A stretch of 64,000 nucleotides of DNA from an uncultured Oligoflexia bacterium (GTDB lineage: Bacteria > Bdellovibrionota > Bacteriovoracia > Bacteriovoracales > Bacteriovoracaceae). The position numbers and the translations under genes are program-made. Location of the stretch: contig CAJXPQ010000012.1 of assembly GCA_913058265.1 (NCBI GenBank), positions 1 to 64,000 of the forward strand. Direction: 5' to 3'. The notes beneath the pieces were generated by a model, which searched no databases, was not told the DNA's origin, and saw nothing but the letters and a program-made list of their open reading frames with translations. Shown here in pieces: positions 24,676-32,607 of this stretch (its first letter is position 1; each line of letters starts with the position of its first letter).

Positions 24676-25071
24676 TTAATAATCCACTTTTTTACGATTC
24701 TTCTTTATATCGCCTTTGTTTTTCTTTGTTGTGATTCTTTTTCTTATAGAACTCTTGGTAGGCTTTGTATTTATTCGCTTTTTTGGTGGCTTGGCCACCT
24801 GCTCAAGCATGGCATGAAGCTTCTCAATGCAATCCGAGATATTTCGTGGCTGGCTTCTATGCTTTTGACTTATAATTTGGACAATTCCCTCTGTATTTAC
24901 TGCGGTAGAATATTTAGCAATGAATCTTTCTTTTACAAAGGAAGATATGGATTTGGTTGAAGAAATATCCCAAGTCATAGTAACTTTCGTATTAACCTTA
25001 TTAATATTCTGTCCACCTGCACCTGATGATCTTGCAAAGGTAAAATTGAACTCTTTATCTGGAATTTCCAT
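24676..25071 (-). CDS. arfB: Peptidyl-tRNA hydrolase ArfB (YaeJ family)
   Basis: A 131-residue protein with the release-factor loop SSGAGGQNINKVNTKV; the GGQ tripeptide is the catalytic element that hydrolyses peptidyl-tRNA. The C-terminal tail is strongly basic (KPPKKRINTKPTK, then ITTKKNKG), as in ArfB, where it enters the empty mRNA channel of stalled ribosomes. Lacking the stop-codon-reading domains, it fits ribosome rescue without a codon. It is divergent from the glutathione peroxidase gene. Confidence 0.92.
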   Translation of the reverse strand: MEIPDKEFNFTFARSSGAGGQNINKVNTKVTMTWDISSTKSISSFVKERFIAKYSTAVNTEGIVQIISQKHRSQPRNISDCIEKLHAMLEQVAKPPKKRINTKPTKSSIRKRITTKKNKGDIKKNRKKVDY

Positions 25072-25134
25072 AGCTTCATTCTAGCATAACTGGACAATCA
25101 GTACTATAATCAACCTACTAACAAAGGAAATATC

Positions 25135-25617
25135 ATGTCTATATACGATTATAGTTTTAAGAATGCCAAAAATGAAGATGTCCCAATGAGTGATTATAAA
25201 GACAAGGTTCTACTCATAGTGAACACTGCTTCCGAGTGTGGATTTACAAAACAATATGATGGACTGGAAAAGATGTACGATGAGTATAAAGAGAAAGGGC
25301 TTGAAGTACTGGGCTTTCCTTGTAATCAGTTTGGAGGACAAGAGCCCGGATCAAACGATGAAATACAAGAGTTTTGCCAGCTAAAATTTGGCATTAAGTT
25401 TCCTGTTTTTGATAAAGTAGAAGTTAATGGAGATTCCGCCCACCCATTATTCGAATATCTTAAAACTGAAGCCCCCGGCCTACTTGGATCGAAGGCAATC
25501 AAGTGGAACTTCACCAAGTTTCTTGTAGATAGAGATGGAAAGGTTTTAAAAAGATTTGCTCCAAAAGATACCCCTGAGAAAATAAAAGCTGAGATATCTA
25601 TTATGTTTGAATCCTGA
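25135..25617 (+). CDS. Glutathione peroxidase family protein (Cys type)
   Basis: A 160-residue protein of the thioredoxin-fold peroxidase family. The active-site region is NTASECGFTKQY, with Cys in place of selenocysteine, and the second conserved block is LGFPCNQFGGQEPG. The catalytic Trp lies in IKWNFTKFLVD. It reduces hydrogen peroxide and organic peroxides; Cys-type bacterial members usually use thioredoxin. No signal peptide, so cytoplasmic. Confidence 0.95.
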   Translation: MSIYDYSFKNAKNEDVPMSDYKDKVLLIVNTASECGFTKQYDGLEKMYDEYKEKGLEVLGFPCNQFGGQEPGSNDEIQEFCQLKFGIKFPVFDKVEVNGDSAHPLFEYLKTEAPGLLGSKAIKWNFTKFLVDRDGKVLKRFAPKDTPEKIKAEISIMFES

Positions 25618-25653
25618 CTTAAGTAATCGTATTTTAAAGCCGATTATACACTC

Positions 25654-26721
25654 ATGAAGCTCACTCTTTTTCTATTTCTCATACTCTTTGTCTTTTCGAG
25701 TTTTGCTCGCTGTGACCTTAGCTATAGTGCATTTCGTACCCTTGATGGTACCCAAAGCCTAAAAGAGCTTAAAAAAGTTAAAATGGGGAGCTATAATGTT
25801 CTCAATCTTGAATATTCCCCAGGAAAGTATGTAAAAAACTCTAAGACAGGTGAAAAAGAATTTATCCCTAAAGGAATTACCAAAGACCCTAAGGCCACCC
25901 AAGAAATTGCAGATATTATGCTAAGTGAAAATCTGGATATAATTGTGCTACAGGAAGTTGAAGGGAAACAAGCAATTGATCTTTTCAATAAAAATTTTCT
26001 AGCTGACCAATATGAAGTTTTTATAATGCCAGGTAATGATACCAGAGGAATCGATATTGCTTTCCTGGTTAAAAAAGACCTACCTTTCAAAATAAAAATG
26101 ACTTCCAATAGAGAAGCAACTTGGATTTCTCATCACTCGAAAAAAGTGGAAAAGATATTTTCAAGAGACTTACCAACACTACACTTCTGGAGAAAAAGTG
26201 CTTCTGGTTCTGACCCACCAGATTTTGCCGTAATGGGAAACCACTTAAAATCCCAAAGAGATAGAGCAAGTGATCCAAAGTCAGTTATCATGAGAACGGC
26301 ACAAGTTGATGAGATCGTACAAAATATTAAAAATTATGATGAGACCTTCCCAGATATGCCTGTATTTCTAGCAGGTGATTTTAATGCAAACATTCACGAA
26401 GGCGTTGAATTTAAATCTTTATTTAAAGATGGATTAATGAAAGATAGTTTCGATCTATCTACGACTAAATTAACTGCAGAGGAACGAATCACACATACCT
26501 TCCACCCACGTGGTGCGGAAACAAAAAATTCTCAATTGGACGCTGTTCTTGCGAATAAGTCCGGGTCGTCACTTATTAGTAAGGCCGAGGTTTATAGATA
26601 CAAGAACACTGATGGCTCGATTAAATCTCTACCTAAAACTTATGATGAGAGAGAGCTGAATCCTTCCGACCACTTCCCAGTTATCGTTGAAATTGATTTA
26701 AGTAAGCTTGGCGCAATATGA
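25654..26721 (+). CDS. Secreted endonuclease/exonuclease/phosphatase family protein
   Basis: A 355-residue protein with a signal peptide (to SFAR). It has the EEP (DNase I-like) fold: MGSYNVLNLEY at the start, IIVLQEVEG with the metal-binding Glu, VMGNHLKSQ, FLAGDFNANIHEG and the final SDHFPVIVEI with the catalytic His. Substrate could be nucleic acid or a phospholipid headgroup. A secreted nuclease would suit a predatory or scavenging life. A second, cytoplasmic member of the fold is encoded near 46.5 kb. Confidence 0.85.
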   Translation: MKLTLFLFLILFVFSSFARCDLSYSAFRTLDGTQSLKELKKVKMGSYNVLNLEYSPGKYVKNSKTGEKEFIPKGITKDPKATQEIADIMLSENLDIIVLQEVEGKQAIDLFNKNFLADQYEVFIMPGNDTRGIDIAFLVKKDLPFKIKMTSNREATWISHHSKKVEKIFSRDLPTLHFWRKSASGSDPPDFAVMGNHLKSQRDRASDPKSVIMRTAQVDEIVQNIKNYDETFPDMPVFLAGDFNANIHEGVEFKSLFKDGLMKDSFDLSTTKLTAEERITHTFHPRGAETKNSQLDAVLANKSGSSLISKAEVYRYKNTDGSIKSLPKTYDERELNPSDHFPVIVEIDLSKLGAI

Positions 26722-26734
26722 AACAGGTCATCTA

Positions 26735-27496
26735 GTGAAGACATCTTATAAGTTAATACTCGCCTACAAAGGAACGAACTATTCTGGATGGCAATTTCAA
26801 ACCACAAACTCAGAGACTGTTCAAAACTATGTAGAAAAAGTTCTAGCTTCAATTACAAGTTATCAAAAGTTTCAAGTTATTGGAGCGAGTCGAACAGATA
26901 CTGGTGTTCACGCCAGCGGCCAGGTTCTCAAGGTTGTCCTTCCCAGAGATATAGCCCCACATAAGTTATTACTTGGCATGAACTCAAAACTTCCCTCAGA
27001 TATTCGAGTTCTAAGTGCTAGCTATATTGATGAGAAATTTAATGTCAATCTTCATACAGAGTCGAAAGAGTACCACTACTATTTCTCATCAAAACAAGTT
27101 TCCCACTCAAATTTAAATGAAATCATTTATTATCATCCTGAATCTCTTAATATAGATAAAATGAAACACGCCTGTGAGGTCTTAAATGGATCACATAATT
27201 TCTCTGGTTTTTCTGTTGAATCAAGTACCGATGGAAATCCCTTTAGAGAAATATTTACTGCTACAATTGAACAAACTTCATTTCCTCCCTTTAATAATGA
27301 AATCTATTATCTGAAGATAGTTGGGAGTGGTTTTTTAAAGTATATGGTACGTTATTTAATGTTTGCATTGTTTGAAATTGGCAAAGGATCATTAGAGATA
27401 TCTGACTTTAAAAAAATTTTAACCGATGGGAGAGAAGATTATAAACTAAAAAAAGCCCCTCCCCATGGACTACACCTTATGCATATTTCCTACTAA
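26735..27496 (+). CDS. truA: tRNA pseudouridine(38-40) synthase TruA
   Basis: About 253 residues from GTG 26735 (KTSYKLILAYKGTNYSGWQ), with AGG 8 nt upstream. An earlier TTG at 26708 would add nine residues that overlap the previous gene. The catalytic Asp is in GASRTDTGVHASGQ. The second domain has the NFSGFS and KYMVRYLM blocks of the family. It isomerises uridines 38-40 in the tRNA anticodon arm. Confidence 0.95.
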   Translation: MKTSYKLILAYKGTNYSGWQFQTTNSETVQNYVEKVLASITSYQKFQVIGASRTDTGVHASGQVLKVVLPRDIAPHKLLLGMNSKLPSDIRVLSASYIDEKFNVNLHTESKEYHYYFSSKQVSHSNLNEIIYYHPESLNIDKMKHACEVLNGSHNFSGFSVESSTDGNPFREIFTATIEQTSFPPFNNEIYYLKIVGSGFLKYMVRYLMFALFEIGKGSLEISDFKKILTDGREDYKLKKAPPHGLHLMHISY

Positions 27497-27497
27497 G

Positions 27498-27896
27498 TTA
27501 TTTCAAAAAATACATCCAACTATAGTCGATTAAATCTGTAAACATATGGAATAGAAGTCCAATTGAAATAACCCTCACTTTATTAAAATAAAGAAATATG
27601 ATGTAAATTCCAATCGCTGGGTAAGAATGGAGAAGATGATGCCCAATGCTTAACCTATCAGGGTCAAATATAGGAGTTGATAATAAATGATCTAAATCTA
27701 CTAACATCGTGCATATAAAAATTAACCATACTTTTCGCCACTTAGGTTTGTAGAAAAAATAAGCAATAATTCCAGGTACTAAGAAGTGCATACTATAGTG
27801 GATACTATTTCTTATTAAACTGACACCAAAATCGTCCACAAATACTTCCTCATTTAAGTCTCTATGAATAATAAAAAACTTTTCTTTTAATGACAA
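27498..27896 (-). CDS. DUF6122 family membrane protein
   Basis: A 132-residue protein with about three hydrophobic segments. It shows HYSMHFLVPGIIAYFFYKPKW, then MLVDLDHLLSTPIFDP and IGHHLLHSYPA, and finally GLLFHMFTDLIDY. The repeated His and Asp residues in and beside helices resemble the DUF6122/metal-dependent membrane hydrolase-like group; no activity is known. It is convergent with truA, 1 bp apart, and divergent from radD. Confidence 0.75.
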   Translation of the reverse strand: MSLKEKFFIIHRDLNEEVFVDDFGVSLIRNSIHYSMHFLVPGIIAYFFYKPKWRKVWLIFICTMLVDLDHLLSTPIFDPDRLSIGHHLLHSYPAIGIYIIFLYFNKVRVISIGLLFHMFTDLIDYSWMYFLK

Positions 27897-27924
27897 AAAT
27901 ACCTCCTAATTATAGTATTTAGTC

Positions 27925-29661
27925 ATGTATAAGCTTAGACCCTACCAACAGGAAGCCGTTGATAACACATTGGCTTACTTTAGAAAGAAGCGCCAGCCAG
28001 CTGTGATCGTTCTACCTACTGGTGCGGGGAAAAGTCTTGTGATTGCTGAGCTGGCAAAAGTCGCAAAAGGCCGTGTACTTGTTCTTGCTCATGTAAAAGA
28101 ATTAGTAGAGCAAAATCATGCTAAGTACGAAAGCTACGAGTTAAAAGCTGGAATTTTCTCTGCAGGGCTGAACCGTAAAGATAACACTAATAAAGTTATA
28201 TTTGGAAGTATTCAATCAGTTGCACGAGCTGAAGATAGTTTCTTCGAAGACTTTAGTCTTCTCATTATTGATGAGTGTCACAGAGTTAACTCAGAAAATG
28301 ATACTCAATACTCAGATGTTATTAAAAAGCTCAAAAGAGGTAACGAGCAGTTATGCACTCTTGGGCTAACAGCAACACCTTACCGCTTAGGTGTTGGGTG
28401 GATTTATGAATTTAACCATAAAGGAATCATACAAACGACAGAGAAGAGGTTTTTCAAACAATGCGTATATGAACTGCCATTAGAGTATATGATTCGAAAT
28501 CATTATCTAACTCCACCTGTAAAAGTAGATATTCCAGTAACATCTTACGATTTTTCAGAGCTTACAGACACAGGACGGATGTACTCAACAACGCAAGTTG
28601 AAGAATTAGTAAAAAAGCAAAAAAGATTAACTCCGCTTATCATTAAAAATATTATCGATATAACTGAAAGCTATCATCGTAAAGGTGTCATGATTTTTAG
28701 TAGCACAGTTAGACATGCTGAAGAAATACTAAGTTATTTACCAAAAGAAGATTCTCGAATTATTCTCGGCGATACAGAAAATGCTGAAAGAGATATTATT
28801 ATTAAAGATTTTAAAAATAAAAGGTTCAAGTATCTCGTTAATGTCTCAGTACTCACAACAGGTTTTGATGCTCCACATGTTGATGTGATTGCGATCTTAA
28901 GGCCAACAGAGTCAGTTAGTCTCTATCAGCAAATTATTGGACGTGGATTAAGACTTGATACTGATAAGAAAGATTGTTTTGTGTTGGACTATACTGGCAT
29001 GGGCCATAATATCTATAGCCCTGAAATAAGTGATAAGAAGCCTATAAAAGAGTCTGTTCCCGTTAAAATTGAATGCCCAAAGTGCAATCATATGAACGAT
29101 TTTTGGGGAAAACGTGACTTAGATGGAGAGGTTTCTGAACACTATGGACAAAAATGTAAAGGTGCCATTCAAGACCCTCAAACATATGAGTACGAAGCTT
29201 GTGGACACAGATTCAGATACAAGATTTGTAATAAATGTCAGGCAGAAAATGATATTTCGGCGAGAAGCTGTAGAAAGTGTACTGAAATTCTTGTGGATGC
29301 AGATTCAAAACTGAAACAAGCAAGGTTGTCTAAGGATACTCATATATTAAAACCCGACACCGTAGAGTTCGAAGAACAACTAGATAACAAGGGACAGGCC
29401 TTTTTAGAAATTAAATACTATGACTATGACTCCGATTATCTATCTGAACATCATTATTTAAATAGTGAAACAAGTATTAAAAGATTTAATATAAATTTCC
29501 TACGCTCTCATATGAAACTACCCGAACTGAGACTTAATATTGAACATCCGCAACAGGTCATTAATATTAGAAATCATCTTAGAATGCCCTCATATGTCAT
29601 CGCAAGAAAGCAGGGTAAATTTTGGAAAATAACTGAGAAAATTTTTGCAGACGAGATATAA
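27925..29661 (+). CDS. radD: RadD-type DEAD/DEAH-box ATPase
   Basis: A 578-residue superfamily 2 ATPase: LRPYQQEAVDN at the start, Walker A LPTGAGKS at about 30-37, DECH in IIDECHRVNS, LTATPYRLG and motif VI QIIGRGLRLD. A zinc-binding region with CPKCNHMN, a GQKC cysteine, CNKCQ and CRKC follows at about 375-455. This matches RadD (YejH, 586 residues in E. coli), which works with RecA in recombination repair. The family also resembles other SF2 enzymes, but the length and zinc fingers favour RadD. Confidence 0.8.
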   Translation: MYKLRPYQQEAVDNTLAYFRKKRQPAVIVLPTGAGKSLVIAELAKVAKGRVLVLAHVKELVEQNHAKYESYELKAGIFSAGLNRKDNTNKVIFGSIQSVARAEDSFFEDFSLLIIDECHRVNSENDTQYSDVIKKLKRGNEQLCTLGLTATPYRLGVGWIYEFNHKGIIQTTEKRFFKQCVYELPLEYMIRNHYLTPPVKVDIPVTSYDFSELTDTGRMYSTTQVEELVKKQKRLTPLIIKNIIDITESYHRKGVMIFSSTVRHAEEILSYLPKEDSRIILGDTENAERDIIIKDFKNKRFKYLVNVSVLTTGFDAPHVDVIAILRPTESVSLYQQIIGRGLRLDTDKKDCFVLDYTGMGHNIYSPEISDKKPIKESVPVKIECPKCNHMNDFWGKRDLDGEVSEHYGQKCKGAIQDPQTYEYEACGHRFRYKICNKCQAENDISARSCRKCTEILVDADSKLKQARLSKDTHILKPDTVEFEEQLDNKGQAFLEIKYYDYDSDYLSEHHYLNSETSIKRFNINFLRSHMKLPELRLNIEHPQQVINIRNHLRMPSYVIARKQGKFWKITEKIFADEI

Positions 29662-29668
29662 GGAATTT

Positions 29669-30733
29669 ATGAATCAACAATGGAAGACTATCACTATTAT
29701 CACAAGCCTCTTTATAATTTTTATAATTGGAGTTGTTGGATTAGGAGGAGCACTAACTCCATTAATTATCGCCTCTGCACTTTCATATCTTCTCTTCCCT
29801 TTAATCAAAAAAATTGAAGGAAAAGGATTGAAGCGCGTCTACTCTGTTAGTATTATCTTTGTCTTTCTCACTTTAATTCTTGTCACTATTACCGCTTCCG
29901 TTATCCCAGGACTGGTTAGTGATGGACACAAGTTCTTAACAGACCTTCCTCAGAATACAGCAAAGGCAATTAATAGGGCCGAAGACATTGCCAGTAACTT
30001 TGGCCATGAAATTGAAATAAATAAAGAATCAATCATTTTATTTATAAAGGATCATATCTCTAGCTTATCTACGGGCATAATTAAAAGTGTTTCGACGGGT
30101 ATAAAGACATCCTTTGGAGGAATTTCAAGTTGGCTCGTAGCGATACTAAATCTCTTTTTGATCCCATTATTTTTCTTTTATGTTATTACTGATTATGAGA
30201 AACATATAAGCTCAATCAAGTCTTTAATACCAAAGTCCTTTATCCCAAAACTATCTCACTACAGTCAATTAACAAATACTGTTTTAAGTGGGTATATAAG
30301 AGGACAATTATTAGTCGCATTATGTCTGGCCATACTTTACGCCATTGGTCTTTCAATAGTAGGGCTTAAATTTGGTATCCTTATAGGTATTGTATCCGGA
30401 TTAATTAGTATTATTCCATACGCTGGCTTTACTCTTGGCTTTCTGGCAGCACTCGTAGTGGGACTTGCTCACTACTCTGGAATAGGTCAAATTACTGGAA
30501 TTATTATTGTTTTTGTCATTGTTCAAACTTTGGAAGGTTTACTCATAACACCAAAGCTTGTGGGTGATAAGGTAGGCCTCAGTGCTTTCACTACCATGCT
30601 CGTACTTATAGTAGGTGGAAATCTATTTGGGCTAATAGGTATGCTCATCGCGATACCTATCGCGGCCATTTTAAAGTCCGTCTTATCTGAATTAAAGTCT
30701 GAGTATCAGCAGCTAGATTTTTATAAGGATTAA
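29669..30733 (+). CDS. AI-2E family transporter (PerM/TqsA-like)
   Basis: About 354 residues from ATG 29669, with TAAGGAA upstream. It has around eight hydrophobic segments and the family pattern: GVVGLGGALTPLIIASALSY near the start, FFYVITDYEKH in the middle, then FGILIGIVSGLISIIPY, EGLLITPKLVGDKVGL and GLIGMLIAIPIAA at the end. Members export diverse small molecules, and the substrate here is unknown. It follows radD by 7 bp and is probably in the same transcript. Confidence 0.9.
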   Translation: MNQQWKTITIITSLFIIFIIGVVGLGGALTPLIIASALSYLLFPLIKKIEGKGLKRVYSVSIIFVFLTLILVTITASVIPGLVSDGHKFLTDLPQNTAKAINRAEDIASNFGHEIEINKESIILFIKDHISSLSTGIIKSVSTGIKTSFGGISSWLVAILNLFLIPLFFFYVITDYEKHISSIKSLIPKSFIPKLSHYSQLTNTVLSGYIRGQLLVALCLAILYAIGLSIVGLKFGILIGIVSGLISIIPYAGFTLGFLAALVVGLAHYSGIGQITGIIIVFVIVQTLEGLLITPKLVGDKVGLSAFTTMLVLIVGGNLFGLIGMLIAIPIAAILKSVLSELKSEYQQLDFYKD

Positions 30734-30850
30734 GGTACTTAATTGTGGTCATTTAGCTCGATATACCTTCAAAAAAGATTTAAATGTAAGGTTTTTGCGA
30801 TAGCTCTTTTCTTTCCGAAAAAGTAAGATTAATGACTGGAGAATACTATT

Positions 30851-32320
30851 ATGAATAGAACTTTTTTTATCTTTTTACTGCTTTCGCAATCTGTTATGGC
30901 AAACACTGACTTTTTAAAAGATGCACCATTGGAATGGTTAATCGCAGATACACTCCAGCATAAGATCTATGAACATGGACATCTTGATAAAGATGATCAA
31001 TTAATAGAAGAAATATTTAGCTCGATTCAATATGATAAGATAAATGATGAAATCATACTCACTTCAAATAAGAAAACTTATGCTCTTCAGAAAAACCTTA
31101 TCCAGCATTTAGAAAAGAAATACTCCGAAAATAATAAAACTTCTAAAAATCAAAAGACATTTCTGGATCAAACACCGATCGCAGAAGTAACGCTTTATAA
31201 AACAAATGTGAAACCAAAAGGTCACTACTACTTTAACCATATTCATACTGATATTAGCCAAGATAATAGCTCCCTTAAGTGGCTGAAGCTAACGCCAAAA
31301 GAAACTTACAGTCGTTTAGATAACTTCTTAAAACGAAGAAAAATGCAAGGGACAGTGGCATTTACCGATCATGATACCGACATCGCATTTGATAGAGTTG
31401 CTCCTATAAAAAATGATAGACTCAATATTTTAAGAGGTGTTGAGTGGGGTGGTAAGACACATATGTGTTTAATAGGAATAAAAGAAAATTGGGATAATCT
31501 CCCTAATGGAAGAGAGTACACAGGTGAAGAGTCTGTAAGACAAAGTAGATCAAGTGATGGTTTTAGGATTATCAATCACCCAAATAGAAAAACACCTTTC
31601 CCTTATACCTCATGGTTAGGTGTAGACGGAGTAGAAGTATGGAATACTGCTCTTGAAAACTCTCCGTTTCTTAGATTAGATCTCAAGAGATCAGATAATC
31701 GTAATGCCTTTAAGCAGTGGCATAACTCCATTAAGGACAATAAGAATTACACTGCAGTGGCAGGCTCTGACTTTCATTTTATGATTCCTTGTTTCTCTGA
31801 AAGAACACTTACCTACCCTTTAAACTTTATTCCGACTGCTGATACATCTCAAACAAAGGCCTACTTAAAAGAAGGACGAAGCTCATTTTTAACTAGACCT
31901 GATGCGCCCAAGTTAACTTTACAGGCGAAGTTCGAAGGTGAGGAAAGCTGGACAGACATGGGTGGAAAAATCTCTGGTCAAGGAAACTTAGAAGTTCAAC
32001 TTTACGGTGATTTTTCAGACTCTAGAAAGAAAATCGGTGGTGTTTGTTATAATATTGTAAATAGTTTCTACAGAACACTCACTTTTTGGAAGAAGCGCTT
32101 TTGGGAGATAAGATTTTTCAACCAAAATGGTGATTTGGTTGGAAAAAGAAAAATCAATCCAAAGTGGTATAACTATAAGAAACACTTTAAGGCGACTCTT
32201 AGTATGCCGATTGATAGTCAAAATACAATTAGAGCGGAACTATGGTCTGTAAATAATAAGACTGACTTTCTTGACTTACTGGGTGCAACAAACCCTATTT
32301 ACATTAATTGGAAGAAATAA
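30851..32320 (+). CDS. Secreted PHP-domain phosphoesterase-like protein
   Basis: A 489-residue protein with a signal peptide (to VMAN). From about residue 130 it has the metal-binding motifs of the PHP domain in order: HIHTDIS, AFTDHDTD, RGVEWGG, INHPNRK and GSDFH. These His and Asp residues bind two or three metals in PHP phosphoesterases. The C-terminal 130 residues are probably a beta-rich accessory domain. PHP proteins act on phosphate esters, but the substrate cannot be predicted. The signal peptide suggests periplasmic or extracellular action. Confidence 0.75.
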   Translation: MNRTFFIFLLLSQSVMANTDFLKDAPLEWLIADTLQHKIYEHGHLDKDDQLIEEIFSSIQYDKINDEIILTSNKKTYALQKNLIQHLEKKYSENNKTSKNQKTFLDQTPIAEVTLYKTNVKPKGHYYFNHIHTDISQDNSSLKWLKLTPKETYSRLDNFLKRRKMQGTVAFTDHDTDIAFDRVAPIKNDRLNILRGVEWGGKTHMCLIGIKENWDNLPNGREYTGEESVRQSRSSDGFRIINHPNRKTPFPYTSWLGVDGVEVWNTALENSPFLRLDLKRSDNRNAFKQWHNSIKDNKNYTAVAGSDFHFMIPCFSERTLTYPLNFIPTADTSQTKAYLKEGRSSFLTRPDAPKLTLQAKFEGEESWTDMGGKISGQGNLEVQLYGDFSDSRKKIGGVCYNIVNSFYRTLTFWKKRFWEIRFFNQNGDLVGKRKINPKWYNYKKHFKATLSMPIDSQNTIRAELWSVNNKTDFLDLLGATNPIYINWKK

Positions 32321-32322
32321 CG

Positions 32323-32568
32323 GTGAGTAACTTTTTAGATTTATCAAGATTCAAGGTAAGCTCAATAAACACCAATATTGAATCGGCCGACGAGAAATTG
32401 AAAATTGATTATGTATACTCGGCAATCGGTTGGTTCTTTATATCATTTTTTGGGACAACTTGGATCCCAAAATCTATAAGTTTTACTTGTATAGAGACTA
32501 ATGAAGTATTTGAACATCTTACAGATAAAGAATTAATTAAATATTATATGCTCTATAGCAAGAAGTAA
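32323..32568 (+). CDS. Small hypothetical protein
   Basis: About 81 residues from GTG 32323 (SNFLDLSRFKVSS), with GGAAG upstream at the end of the PHP gene; a TTG at 32308 is also possible. It has one hydrophobic stretch (IGWFFISFFGTTWIP) and no known domain. It directly follows the PHP-domain gene and probably shares its transcript. Confidence 0.5.
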   Translation: MSNFLDLSRFKVSSINTNIESADEKLKIDYVYSAIGWFFISFFGTTWIPKSISFTCIETNEVFEHLTDKELIKYYMLYSKK

Positions 32569-32590
32569 GGGGTTTTAGTTACCCCCTTAC
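32565..32590. terminator. Hairpin between convergent genes
   Basis: GTAAGGGG (32565-32572) and CCCCTTAC (32583-32590) form an 8-bp stem with a 10-nt loop, at the end of the small protein gene and before the convergent aminopeptidase gene. It has no strong T run and is probably a bidirectional terminator. Confidence 0.5.
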
Positions 32591-32607
32591 CTTTCCAGTA
32601 AAATCTC